Of a DNA stretch of 64,000 bases, positions 17,800 through 25,948 are shown piece after piece (position 1 is the first letter of the stretch; each line of letters opens with the position of its first letter). The notes below the pieces were generated by a model. It saw nothing but the letters and a program-made list of their open reading frames with translations, ran no database searches and was not told the origin of the DNA. The position numbers and the translations under genes are program-made. Location of the stretch: positions 24,407-88,406 of the forward strand of contig CAYVQZ010000010.1 in the NCBI GenBank assembly GCA_964453435.1, written 5' to 3'. The stretch comes from CAYVQZ01 sp964453435. Lineage in GTDB: Bacteria > Abyssobacteria > SURF-5.

Positions 17800-20700
17800 T
17801 CAAACGCGAATCTTCTCATCCAGCACCATCCTGACCTTTGTCAGCAACTCATTGACGTCATATGGTTTTTGGATGAACCCGTGGACTCCGCTCTCGAGAA
17901 TTTCTTTGGTTTTTTCGTTCTGGCTGTATCCGGTTGAAAGAAGCGCCTTGATAGAAGGGTTGATTTCCTTCAATTTCAGAAATGTTTCGCGACCCCCTAT
18001 TTTCGGCATTACCATGTCCAGGATCACCAAATCGATTTCGTTCCAGCTATCCCGGTAAATCTGAACCCCCTCGGCGCCGTCTTCGACGCACAGCACCCGG
18101 TAGCCGTAACTCGTCAAAATGTCTTCCGCAAGAGACCGTATGGGCGCCTCATCATCGATCACCAGAACCACCTCGGTTCCACCCTCGGGAATCTCGAGTT
18201 CCGCAATTTGCCCGATTTCCGGCTTGCCGTTCACGGGCAAATACACCCTGAAGGTGGAGCCGTGGCCCGCTTCACTGTAAACGTTTACGTGCCCCCCATG
18301 ATTCTTGACGACCCCGTAAACCATTGAAAGTCCGAGTCCCGTGCCTTTGCCCTCTTCTTTTGTCGTGAAGAACGGCTCGAACACTTTTTGCCGGGTCTCC
18401 TTGTCCATGCCTATGCCGGTATCGGAAACGGACAGGCACACATACTCGCCGGGTTTGAGCTCGGCGTGTCTTTCGGCATGCTTCTCATTGATCGTGACAG
18501 GCCCGGTCTCGATGCAGAGGATACCGCCGTTCGGCATGGCGTCGCCGGCGTTCACGCAAAGGTTCATCAGAACCTGCTGCATCTGAGCCGGGTCAGCCTC
18601 AACGGCGCCGAGTTCGGGGTGCAGCGCCGTCCTGATTTCAATACACTTATCGAATGTCCGCCCGATAAGCTTCAACGTCTCGTTCACTATGCCGTTGAGG
18701 TCGGAAGGTCTCGTGTTGTACTTTCCACCTCGGGCGAATGCAAGAAGCTGTGAGGTAAGCTCGGCGGCGCGGACGGCGCCCTGTTCGATGGTATCGATAT
18801 ATTTGTAGAAGGGATGGTCGACGGAAGCCTTCGTTTTCAGAAAAGATGCGTACCCGAGAATCCCGCCAAGAATATTGTTGAAATCGTGAGCGATTCCGCC
18901 GGCCAGCCGTCCGACACTCTCCATTTTCTGCGCCTGAAACAATTGCTGTTCGAGGCGTCGCTTCTCGGTCACGTTGCGCATGATGCCCTGGTGGGCCACG
19001 ATTTGTCCGTTTTCGTCGCGCATGGCGCTGGCCGTCACGAGCATGTTGGTCAGCTCGCCATTTTTGTTTTTCAACATCACCTCGTAATCCCGCACAAAAC
19101 CTTGTGCGGTTATGGCCTCAAGGAACGCCTGCCGGTCTTCGGGATTCGCGTATATGTCGTGAGCCACGTTCAATCTAAGCAACTCTTCCTTGGAGCTCGC
19201 GCCGAAAAGCTCCACACCGGCAGGATTGATGTCTATCAGGCGGCCATCGTCGGACGTGATGTAGACGACATCGACCGAGTTTTCGAACAGAGAGCGGTAT
19301 TTTGCTTCGGATTCACGTACCTGTTGTTCGGCCCGCTTTCGTTCCGTGATGTCCCGGGCGATACCGAGAGCCAGGGGCTGGTCACCTATCTTTACGGCGA
19401 AGGTGCGCACCTCGACCGTCACTCGCGTGCCGTCCTTCCGATTCAGCATAAGTTCCGCCGGACCCGTCGCTCTGCCTTCTCTGTTCGCGGCAAGATGGGC
19501 GGCTGCCTTTGCCATTTGGTCCGGCGGCAAGAGGCCCAAATCCAAAAAGCTCTTGCCCACCAGCTCGTCCTTTCTGTACCCTATTAGTTCCTCGACAGCC
19601 TTGTTGCCATCCACGAACGTGCCGTCAAAATCGTTCAAATAATAGGCGTCGGGAGCATACTCGAAAATAAGCTTGAGGCGTTCTTCTGAATTTTTCAGAG
19701 CTTCCTCTGCCCATTTGCGTTCGGTGATATCAATGAGGTTCACCAATAATGCGGGCTCGCCCCGGTATTCCGTGATGGTGCTGAAGGTCTCGATCCACCG
19801 CGTTTGCCCGTCTTTCGTAATGCCGCGGTATTGATACGTGTTCATGGGCAGTCGGCCGGATATCCGTTTCACAAACACGTCCCGGGAAAACTCCCGGTCT
19901 TCGGGATGAACCAGGTCCAGGAAGCTTTTTCCTTCGAGTTCTTCGGGGGTGTAGCCGGAGATTTCGGACAGCCGCTTGTTCGAGAACCGAAACCTCTCGT
20001 TTTGAAGAACGCAAATGCCCGTGAGCGAATTGTCGACGAGCGCCCGATATCGCTCTTCTGATTCTCTCAAAGCCCTTTCCGCCTGCTTTTGTTCCGTGAC
20101 ATCTCGCACGACACCCGTGAAAGTCTCGACAGCGCCGTTCGGTCCGTACGACAACGCCCCGTTGATTTCGGCAATCATATACGAGCCGTCGGCTTTGCGA
20201 AGCCTCATCTCAAGACTGGGGTCTCGCTTCCTTTCGGCGACGATTTCCCGTAGCCGCAGGATAATTCGCTCCCGGTCATCCGGATGCGCCAAGTCCAGAA
20301 AAGGAACCTTCCCGACAATATTGTCAAGAGGATAACCAAGCACTTTCGATGCAAAATCGTTGGCGCTGGTGATGATTCCTGTCTCCATATCGACGGTGCA
20401 GAGTATGTACGCGGCCTCTTGCGCCATTATCTGATAGCGGTTCGCATATTCGCGAAGGTGCTGCTCGATTCGATTTCGCTCCGATATCTCACGCCTGAGC
20501 TGCTCGTTGGCCGCGCTCAGCTCCCCCGTTCTTTCCGTAACGGCTTTCTCCAAGCCACAGATATGCTGTCGCAAGGTCTCCTGCATGCTCAGTATCTCTG
20601 CGTTTCTGTGCTCCACTTCCGTCTTCCGGCGACGGAGCCGGTCGGAAAGCAGTCCGGAAACAATGGCGGAGAGGAAGAAAAGAGCATTATCGCTGAAAAG

Positions 20701-21168
20701 TTTGGTGTAGAGGTAGAACGTGTCATCCCGAAGATATATCCTGCTCACATACTTGAAATCAATGTGGGGAATCACACCTTTGAATTCCCCGAAAAGGAGG
20801 AGGGAATACATTACGGAACTCAAGCACGCCGCCAGAAAACCCGCCTTCACGCCATAGAGGGCTGCAATCGCAATAAGAATGACGGCGTACACCCAGGAAA
20901 ACAGCGTCTCGATTCCGCCGACATAATGGATGCCGAGCGTTACCAGAAAAATATCAACCGGGACTGCAAAGACAAGCCTGTAACGGACCGCTTTTCCCCA
21001 GGCAATCCATAAGATCGACACGATGTTGCTGATTGTGGCGAGACCGAGGACGGCCACGATGGCCGGAAGAGCAAATTCCATTTCCAGCATCGGCGCTGTT
21101 ATGAGGTGCATCAAAAGAAGGGAGAGAATGATCGCGAATCGGACCTTGACCCCCTTGAATTGCTGCAT
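17800..21168 (-). CDS. Membrane-anchored multi-PAS hybrid histidine kinase with C-terminal receiver
   Basis: About 1122 residues. Order: N-terminal hydrophobic block with 5-6 membrane segments (about 10-185, MASE-like), coiled coil (about 190-235), four PAS domains (about 240-755), HisKA with GGIAHDFNNILGG, HATPase with GTGLGLSMVYG, and a receiver with VIDDEAP, phospho-Asp in VILDMVMPKIGG and KPY. The ATG at 21168 is chosen for its AGGGGA site at 6-nt spacing; upstream in-frame ATGs exist at 21210 and 21225. From the fourth PAS domain onward it is closely similar to the downstream kinase, indicating tandem duplication with a changed sensor end. Confidence 0.93.
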   Translation of the reverse strand: MQQFKGVKVRFAIILSLLLMHLITAPMLEMEFALPAIVAVLGLATISNIVSILWIAWGKAVRYRLVFAVPVDIFLVTLGIHYVGGIETLFSWVYAVILIAIAALYGVKAGFLAACLSSVMYSLLLFGEFKGVIPHIDFKYVSRIYLRDDTFYLYTKLFSDNALFFLSAIVSGLLSDRLRRRKTEVEHRNAEILSMQETLRQHICGLEKAVTERTGELSAANEQLRREISERNRIEQHLREYANRYQIMAQEAAYILCTVDMETGIITSANDFASKVLGYPLDNIVGKVPFLDLAHPDDRERIILRLREIVAERKRDPSLEMRLRKADGSYMIAEINGALSYGPNGAVETFTGVVRDVTEQKQAERALRESEERYRALVDNSLTGICVLQNERFRFSNKRLSEISGYTPEELEGKSFLDLVHPEDREFSRDVFVKRISGRLPMNTYQYRGITKDGQTRWIETFSTITEYRGEPALLVNLIDITERKWAEEALKNSEERLKLIFEYAPDAYYLNDFDGTFVDGNKAVEELIGYRKDELVGKSFLDLGLLPPDQMAKAAAHLAANREGRATGPAELMLNRKDGTRVTVEVRTFAVKIGDQPLALGIARDITERKRAEQQVRESEAKYRSLFENSVDVVYITSDDGRLIDINPAGVELFGASSKEELLRLNVAHDIYANPEDRQAFLEAITAQGFVRDYEVMLKNKNGELTNMLVTASAMRDENGQIVAHQGIMRNVTEKRRLEQQLFQAQKMESVGRLAGGIAHDFNNILGGILGYASFLKTKASVDHPFYKYIDTIEQGAVRAAELTSQLLAFARGGKYNTRPSDLNGIVNETLKLIGRTFDKCIEIRTALHPELGAVEADPAQMQQVLMNLCVNAGDAMPNGGILCIETGPVTINEKHAERHAELKPGEYVCLSVSDTGIGMDKETRQKVFEPFFTTKEEGKGTGLGLSMVYGVVKNHGGHVNVYSEAGHGSTFRVYLPVNGKPEIGQIAELEIPEGGTEVVLVIDDEAPIRSLAEDILTSYGYRVLCVEDGAEGVQIYRDSWNEIDLVILDMVMPKIGGRETFLKLKEINPSIKALLSTGYSQNEKTKEILESGVHGFIQKPYDVNELLTKVRMVLDEKIRV

Positions 21169-21284
21169 CTCATTTCCCCTGGTCTTGCGACCGGTTTTGT
21201 GTGTGTCCATCGACTGTCCCGCCATTTCTCCCGGGCTAGCCCTTCCTCAGACATGAGGCTGCAGTATCTGTCCCACGATTGCCA

Positions 21285-21345
21285 AGCGCAGGGGACTGTC
21301 CCAGATTTACGGGCACGAAGTGCCGTAGAATCGGGACTGTCCCCG
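21285..21345 (+). repeat. Palindromic extragenic repeat with bulged hairpin
   Basis: GGGGACTGTCCC dyad followed by a hairpin at 21307-21328 (five pairs around a GAA loop, one bulged G, then three pairs), then a second GGGACTGTCCCC. The same arrangement occurs at 62728-62765 with a compensating base-pair change, and in reverse at 14262-14283. No coding capacity. Confidence 0.6.
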
Positions 21346-21442
21346 AAGCGAACAAACTTCACCATCAATCGTTGGACACACTCAACAGGCTCGATTGCAC
21401 GGCGCAGAGGAATCTGAATCCGTCCCACGGTTCGTGACGCGG

Positions 21443-21483
21443 TTTATTGAGGGACGCCATGCGGCTTGGCGTTCCCCAATAAA
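21443..21483. repeat. Long hairpin, 17-bp arms (copy 1)
   Basis: Arms 21443-21459 and 21467-21483 with a 7-nt loop: 15 Watson-Crick pairs, one G-T and one mismatch. A second copy at 22964-23002 keeps the fold with a changed base pair. The rest of 21226-21851 shows no convincing gene. Confidence 0.65.
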
Positions 21484-21851
21484 GCGCATCTCCATCACAT
21501 TCAGGGACGACCCCGCACCGTTTTCTGCGCAGTCACTGTCTTAAGATCCTTTTGGCATTTTTTATGCCGATTGAACAATGTCCGAAACCCACACCCCCGC
21601 TTCGAGTGTAAGGGCTTGTCAAATAACAACTTCCACTCTATTCAACGCACCTCGGGTTTGCGGCCGAACGACAGAGCTTTCGTACATTATTGCACAATGC
21701 GGCAACTTCCTGAGAGAAGACTTCCGGGATAATGGATACATGGAGAGAAGAACGACCGCATCCGGTGGATGAAATGGGGGGGTTAGGAAATCACTTGAAG
21801 CCTGTAAAAAGGTTTTGTTTCAGCGGTTTAGGAAATTTTTGGAATCAAGCT

Positions 21852-22679
21852 TCACAGTTTCGGGCTGCTGAGCCAGCTCCTTCTGTCTCCTCTTGCCCGC
21901 CTTCGAACGAAGCCGCCGGTTAAAACCAACGTTTCGACGGCCTCGGCGATATCGGATGGGGGAAGGCGAAAGGTCCGGAGCAGTTGAGTCTCCGGAATAG
22001 CGCCGGCGGCATCCACAAAAACTGCAAGGAGACGTCGTATTGCGTCCTCTTTCGGCATATTTTCAGCCCGCGCTTCGATATTGGCCGGAATCCAATTTGT
22101 GAATAAGTCGAGAACACGAATACCCCAACCGCGGTCTTCCAGGCCAACGGACACTATTTTGAAGCGGGATTGCAGTTCCAAGAGCGCCGAATGGAAGCGC
22201 CGGGTATTCTCCTTGCCGTCTGGAACAACGGCCCGACGAAGGACATCAACGGGAGTGGGCCCGTTGCGGTCGAGATATTCGGCCACCTGGTTGGCAAGGC
22301 GCCCCAACTTTCCCCAGTAATATTCTTCCTCATACATGGCATACCCGCCGGTGGTCAGATACGCCGAGTAGGCGGCGGCGAGCACATCCATCGACATCAG
22401 CGTCGCTTTTCCTTTCACGAGACGCCCGTTGTATGCCTGTTTCTTCGATTGGAGAAGGTCTTTCCACGCCCACCAGTCGGCTTCGTCGTCTGCGGAATCG
22501 TATATTTTCGGAAGGGGTATGTCCTTACACGCAAAAAGCAGACACATCCCGATTTCTCGGAGAAACTCCGCCGTCTGCTCGAGCGTTCGCAGCCGCCCGC
22601 CAGGTCCTGTCCGCCACAGGCGTTTCCTGTAATCCTGTATCTGCCTCTTTTGCAGGACCGCATTCGTTGCTGTATTCAT
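21852..22679 (-). CDS. Winged-helix protein related to the AlkZ (YcaQ) DNA glycosylase family
   Basis: 275 residues from the ATG at 22679; an upstream in-frame extension would run into a repeat element. Features: an N-terminal helical region with YRKRLWRTGPGGRLRTLEQ, a WWAWKD motif at 69-74 followed by basic QSKKQAYNGRLVKGKATL, and C-terminal segments (about 145-270) with two winged-helix-like units (DVLRRAVVPDG, TQLLRTFRLPPSDIAEAVETLVLTGGFVRR). I recall this WxWKD plus basic-helix pattern from proteins annotated as AlkZ-related, but the catalytic QxQ motif of true AlkZ is not seen. DNA-repair activity is therefore unproven; a regulatory DNA-binding role is also possible. It lies alone between two long hairpins. 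Confidence 0.55.
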   Translation of the reverse strand: MNTATNAVLQKRQIQDYRKRLWRTGPGGRLRTLEQTAEFLREIGMCLLFACKDIPLPKIYDSADDEADWWAWKDLLQSKKQAYNGRLVKGKATLMSMDVLAAAYSAYLTTGGYAMYEEEYYWGKLGRLANQVAEYLDRNGPTPVDVLRRAVVPDGKENTRRFHSALLELQSRFKIVSVGLEDRGWGIRVLDLFTNWIPANIEARAENMPKEDAIRRLLAVFVDAAGAIPETQLLRTFRLPPSDIAEAVETLVLTGGFVRRRARGDRRSWLSSPKL

Positions 22680-22784
22680 TTGCAGCCAGAATACCGAAAG
22701 CCGAAGCGGAATACAAGCGGGGTGAGGGAACTGTCCCACGGCTGGCGCTTGAAGATTGTTCGCTTCGGGGACAGTCAGCCACCG

Positions 22785-22920
22785 TATCCCGCGCATTGCG
22801 CGGTCACGCGAAGCGCGTGCTTCGTTCAGCGAGGGAATAACCGGATTCCCCGGTCACTCCGGGGAATGGTCCCGCGAGTCCGCGGGATTCCGCTGCGCTC
22901 AAAGAAGGACAGGGGATTCC
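22785..22920 (+). repeat. Triple-hairpin extragenic repeat, copy A
   Basis: Three consecutive dyads: CACGCG-AAG-CGCGTG (22805-22819), ATTCCCCGG/CCGGGGAAT (22845-22867) and TCCCGCG/CGCGGGA (22870-22887). An inverted, diverged copy occupies 25726-25864; a partial relative is at 14345-14415 and another at 62840-62935. Non-coding. Confidence 0.7.
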
Positions 22921-22963
22921 CTCATTGGACATAGTGAACCTGTCGTACAGTTGATGATACGGA

Positions 22964-23002
22964 TTATTAAGGGACACCATCCCGCGTGGTGTTCCCCAAT
23001 AA
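22964..23002. repeat. Long hairpin, 16-bp arms (copy 2)
   Basis: Arms 22964-22979 and 22987-23002 with a 7-nt loop, homologous to 21443-21483. The pair at 22976/22990 is A-T where copy 1 has G-C (21456/21470), a compensatory change. Confidence 0.65.
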
Positions 23003-23148
23003 CCCCTGCCGCGAGGCAATCGTGAGACGTATTCTTGGAGGTCTCCCGCACCGAGAATCTTTTCCGCAGATACCGTCGAGGTCCCGGCCAACCGCCTCCC
23101 GAAAGCTTCTCGGCGGTCGCTGTGCGCAAACGGTCGTCGAAACGCAGA

Positions 23149-23532
23149 TCAGTATCTGTAATGATACGTCTTCGGAAAACCGTATCGGTAATAATATTGA
23201 TTATACGGAGTCCCGTAATAATACGGAGCGGAATAGTATCTGCGCGGATAGTGCTTGTAGTAGTGACCGAACCCGAAATGCAGTCTCGGACCGCGCCGGT
23301 GAAAGTGATTTCGATAGTAATGCCCATGATGGCCGTGACGACCCACATGTCCGTGGCTGCGCCCCCGAAAATGGTGGCCGTGGTGGCTCCAACCCGGATG
23401 TTTGATATGGTGGCCGTGACGTCCATGGTGATGCGTCGTCCGAGCAAAGGCCTCGCTCGCGGGGCCGAAGCAGAGTAGCGCAGCGACCGAAACAGCCAGA
23501 AATATATTTCGTATCGTATGATTTGTCTTCAT
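23149..23532 (-). CDS. Small secreted histidine/tyrosine-rich protein
   Basis: 127 residues. A clear Sec signal peptide (KTNHTIRN then a hydrophobic core, cleavage likely after AFA at residue 30) precedes a mature region with about two dozen histidines in HHH, HGHH and HHGHH runs (33-95), then a Tyr/Arg-rich tail (95-127). No known domain. Such composition suggests binding of Ni, Zn or Cu in the periplasm or outside the cell (inference from composition only). ATG 23532 has AGGAAG at 8-nt spacing. Divergent from the aconitase X operon, with a shared 285-bp promoter region. Confidence 0.75.
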   Translation of the reverse strand: MKTNHTIRNIFLAVSVAALLCFGPASEAFARTTHHHGRHGHHIKHPGWSHHGHHFRGRSHGHVGRHGHHGHYYRNHFHRRGPRLHFGFGHYYKHYPRRYYSAPYYYGTPYNQYYYRYGFPKTYHYRY

Positions 23533-23672
23533 TTTTATGCTTCCTGTTCGTTCTTAACTCTTCCCTACTAACACTATGCCGCAAAAGAAACTCCCGCGAA
23601 AGCGATCTCGTTTCAACAGAGAGCCGTGGATGAGATTTCATCCGGAAAGTGGCCGGCGTGAATGTTTCCGGC

Positions 23673-23702
23673 TTGACAATGCGGCCGCTCAGGCTTTATG
23701 AT
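23673..23702 (+). promoter_or_regulatory. Sigma70-type promoter for the aconitase X operon
   Basis: TTGACA at 23673-23678, 18-bp spacer, TATGAT at 23697-23702, giving a leader of about 109 nt before the ATG at 23818. Prediction from consensus match only. Confidence 0.55.
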
Positions 23703-23817
23703 TCCCATGCAGCAGGGGGGGCGCTGTGCCTTGCGCCGGGCTCAATCTGCTCCTGAAACGGTTACCGGACAAATATCCTGAGAGCCCGGGATTCCTTGTC
23801 GATTGGGAGACTTTTTC

Positions 23818-25044
23818 ATGAAGCTGACAGACGAACAAAAACGAATGCTCGAGGGTGGCGACGGCCCGATCATAGCAATGGCGATGACCTACTTGGTCAA
23901 ATACGGCGACGCAATGGGCGCCGGGATGCTCATTCCGGTTGAAAACGTGCATACGGTGTTCACCATTCCCATGGCCGGCGGAGACGAAAGCGTTGTCGAG
24001 TTGCTGAAAATGTTCGGACAGGTAAAAGTGAAGGTTCCCACCACGACCCACGTGGGATTCATCGATTTCAAGAAATGGCGCGAATTCGGCGTGGAGGAGA
24101 GGCGCTACCAGCTTCAGGCTTCGCTCGTTCCCATAGCGGCGCAGGCCGGCATACAGCTTACGTGGACGTGCGCACCCGAAATCGTGGGAAACGCCCCGCT
24201 GAAAGGGCAAACGTGCGCATGGATGGAGTCGGCCGCGATCGCGTACGCCAATGGAATACTCGGCGCCCGCACGAATCGGGAGGGGTCAGAATCGACCCTT
24301 CCGGCGGCGGTAACCGGTCTCATTCCCTGTTTTGGAAACCACGTAACCGAGAACAGGCGCGGGACGATTCTGATTGACGTGGAAGCCGATCTGGAGAACC
24401 TCTCGGACTGGGGAACGCTTGGGTACTATGGGGGAGACCTGGCCGGACTCGGCGTGCCGGTGTTCCGGAACTGCCATGTCCCGACTCTGGAAGAGGCCAA
24501 AGAGATGTGCGCGGCTCTGGCCACCGAAGGCGGCGTGGGCATGTTCCACATTGTCGGCGTAACCCCGGAATCGCCGACGGAAGAGGCGGCCTTTCAGGGC
24601 GGGAAACCGAAGAGCCGGCACAAGTTCACCAACAAAGAGAAACTTGCCGTTTACGAACGATTGAACAACTGCCCATCACCCGATGTCGATATTGTTATGT
24701 TGGGCTGTCCGCACGCCACGCTGACGGAGATAGTCGAGGCAGCGCATATGCTCGAGGGCAGGAAGATTTCGCCCAACACCCAATTATGGATATGCACAAC
24801 CGATTCGATCCGTTCCTACGCAGAGAAAATGGGCTACGACAAACTGATTTCCGACGCCGGCGGAAAAATTATGGCGGATACTTGTCCGTGCATAAGCCAA
24901 ATCGACATGGCCCGGAATAAAAAGTATATGACCAATTCCGTCAAACAGGCCTACTACGCGCCAGGGCAATTGGAGGCACAAGTCCATTTCGGGAATACGG
25001 AAGAATGCATACAAGCGGCAATCAAGGGGAGAAAGGAACTTTGA
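23818..25044 (+). CDS. Aconitase X catalytic (large) subunit
   Basis: 408 residues of the AcnX family (DUF521). Characterised members dehydrate cis-3-hydroxy-L-proline in bacteria or mevalonate 5-phosphate in archaea. Family features are the N-terminal LTDEQKRMLEGGDGPIIAMAMTYLV, the substrate-loop KVPTTTHVGFIDFKKW, HIVGVTPESPTEEAAF, the GCPHATLTE motif (cluster Cys) near 300 and the MADTCPCIS cysteines near 358-360. The ATG at 23818 has a GGGAGA site 8 nt upstream. The small subunit starts 2 nt after its stop. No proline racemase or mevalonate gene is nearby, so the substrate is open. Confidence 0.93.
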   Translation: MKLTDEQKRMLEGGDGPIIAMAMTYLVKYGDAMGAGMLIPVENVHTVFTIPMAGGDESVVELLKMFGQVKVKVPTTTHVGFIDFKKWREFGVEERRYQLQASLVPIAAQAGIQLTWTCAPEIVGNAPLKGQTCAWMESAAIAYANGILGARTNREGSESTLPAAVTGLIPCFGNHVTENRRGTILIDVEADLENLSDWGTLGYYGGDLAGLGVPVFRNCHVPTLEEAKEMCAALATEGGVGMFHIVGVTPESPTEEAAFQGGKPKSRHKFTNKEKLAVYERLNNCPSPDVDIVMLGCPHATLTEIVEAAHMLEGRKISPNTQLWICTTDSIRSYAEKMGYDKLISDAGGKIMADTCPCISQIDMARNKKYMTNSVKQAYYAPGQLEAQVHFGNTEECIQAAIKGRKEL

Positions 25045-25046
25045 CC

Positions 25047-25466
25047 ATGTCGAAACCGATAATTATAAAAGGCAGGAAGGTGGTGGGAGGAAAAGCCGAA
25101 GGCGACGCTCTTATTGCGGACGAACGCGTATCGTTCTGGGGTGGCACCGACCCGACACGGGGAATCGTGCACGAAGTCGGCAACAAGTTTGAGGGCAAGA
25201 GCTTTGCAGGAAAGGTCTTCATCTTCCGTTTCACGAAAGGCTCTTCCGGAACATCGGCCTATATAAATATCGCAAAGCGTATGGGTGTCGCGCCCGCCGC
25301 CATAATAAATACCGAACTGGATTCGCTGTGTGTGCTCGGCTGCGCTGTCTCCGATATCCCCATGATGACCGACCTTGCTCAGGACCCTTTCAAGGTTATC
25401 GAGAACGGCGACTGGATAAAGCTTGACGCCGACGAAGGAACGATCGAAATCACAAAGCGTACCTGA
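25047..25466 (+). CDS. Aconitase X swivel (small) subunit
   Basis: 139 residues of the DUF126 swivel domain that completes the AcnX active site. Visible are IIIKGRKVVGGKAEGDALI, a GGTDPTRGIVHEVGNKFEGKSFAGKVFIF core with the conserved Gly-rich loop, and KGSSGTSAYI (SSGT catalytic Ser region). ATG 25047 is chosen because it starts the conserved strand. The separate-subunit arrangement is the heteromeric AcnX type, unlike single-chain versions. Confidence 0.93.
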   Translation: MSKPIIIKGRKVVGGKAEGDALIADERVSFWGGTDPTRGIVHEVGNKFEGKSFAGKVFIFRFTKGSSGTSAYINIAKRMGVAPAAIINTELDSLCVLGCAVSDIPMMTDLAQDPFKVIENGDWIKLDADEGTIEITKRT

Positions 25467-25725
25467 CAACAGCGTTCGTCATTGGCAATTGGGCGCCGGT
25501 AGTGACGAGTCCGGCATTCATGAGATGCCTGCAGCGTCACCCCACGGGAATGTCATCAAGCCGGCGGAGATGTAAGCCCATCCCGCGATTACACGGCGCA
25601 GGGGAGACTTTGAATCCGTCCCGCAGTCGAACATTTTGCGTGACACCAAGCCTGCAGGATTGGGAATGTGTCCGATAATCGCATTTCTGCCGAAACGCGA
25701 GCGGAGGAGCCGTACCCACAATTAC

Positions 25726-25864
25726 GGAATTCCCCCTGTCCTTCGTTGAGCGCAGCGAAATTCCGCGGGCTCGCGGTACCATTCCCCGACTTGACCGGGT
25801 GAATCCAATTGTTCCTTCGCTGAGCGAATCACGCGCTTCGCGTGACCGCGCAATGTGCGGGATA
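25726..25864 (-). repeat. Triple-hairpin extragenic repeat, copy B (inverted to copy A)
   Basis: The reverse complement aligns with 22785-22920 along its length. CACGCG-CTT-CGCGTG at 25830-25844 is perfect; the other two dyads are partly kept. The flanking 25570-25725 carries other shared words, including a CCGTACCC..AATTACGGAATTCC motif also at 30157, 62521 (reverse) and 62817. No gene in 25467-25948. Confidence 0.68.
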
Positions 25865-25948
25865 GATTTGGCGGACCGCCCCGGCGGACCGGATTCACCG
25901 GCTGGTTGTATTGCGCGACACCGAGTTCGATGGAGAAGCAAGGAGAAA

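Noticed and set aside
21443..21483. Simple rho-independent terminator
   Set aside because: No T tract on either side; the second homologous copy at 22964 points to a repeat family instead.
21466..21732. Small plus-strand frame of 88 codons in the gap before the AlkZ-related gene
   Set aside because: Begins inside the hairpin repeat, has no ribosome-binding site and no recognisable features.
22785..25864. CRISPR array
   Set aside because: Repeats are few, inverted and not regularly spaced, and no cas genes are present.
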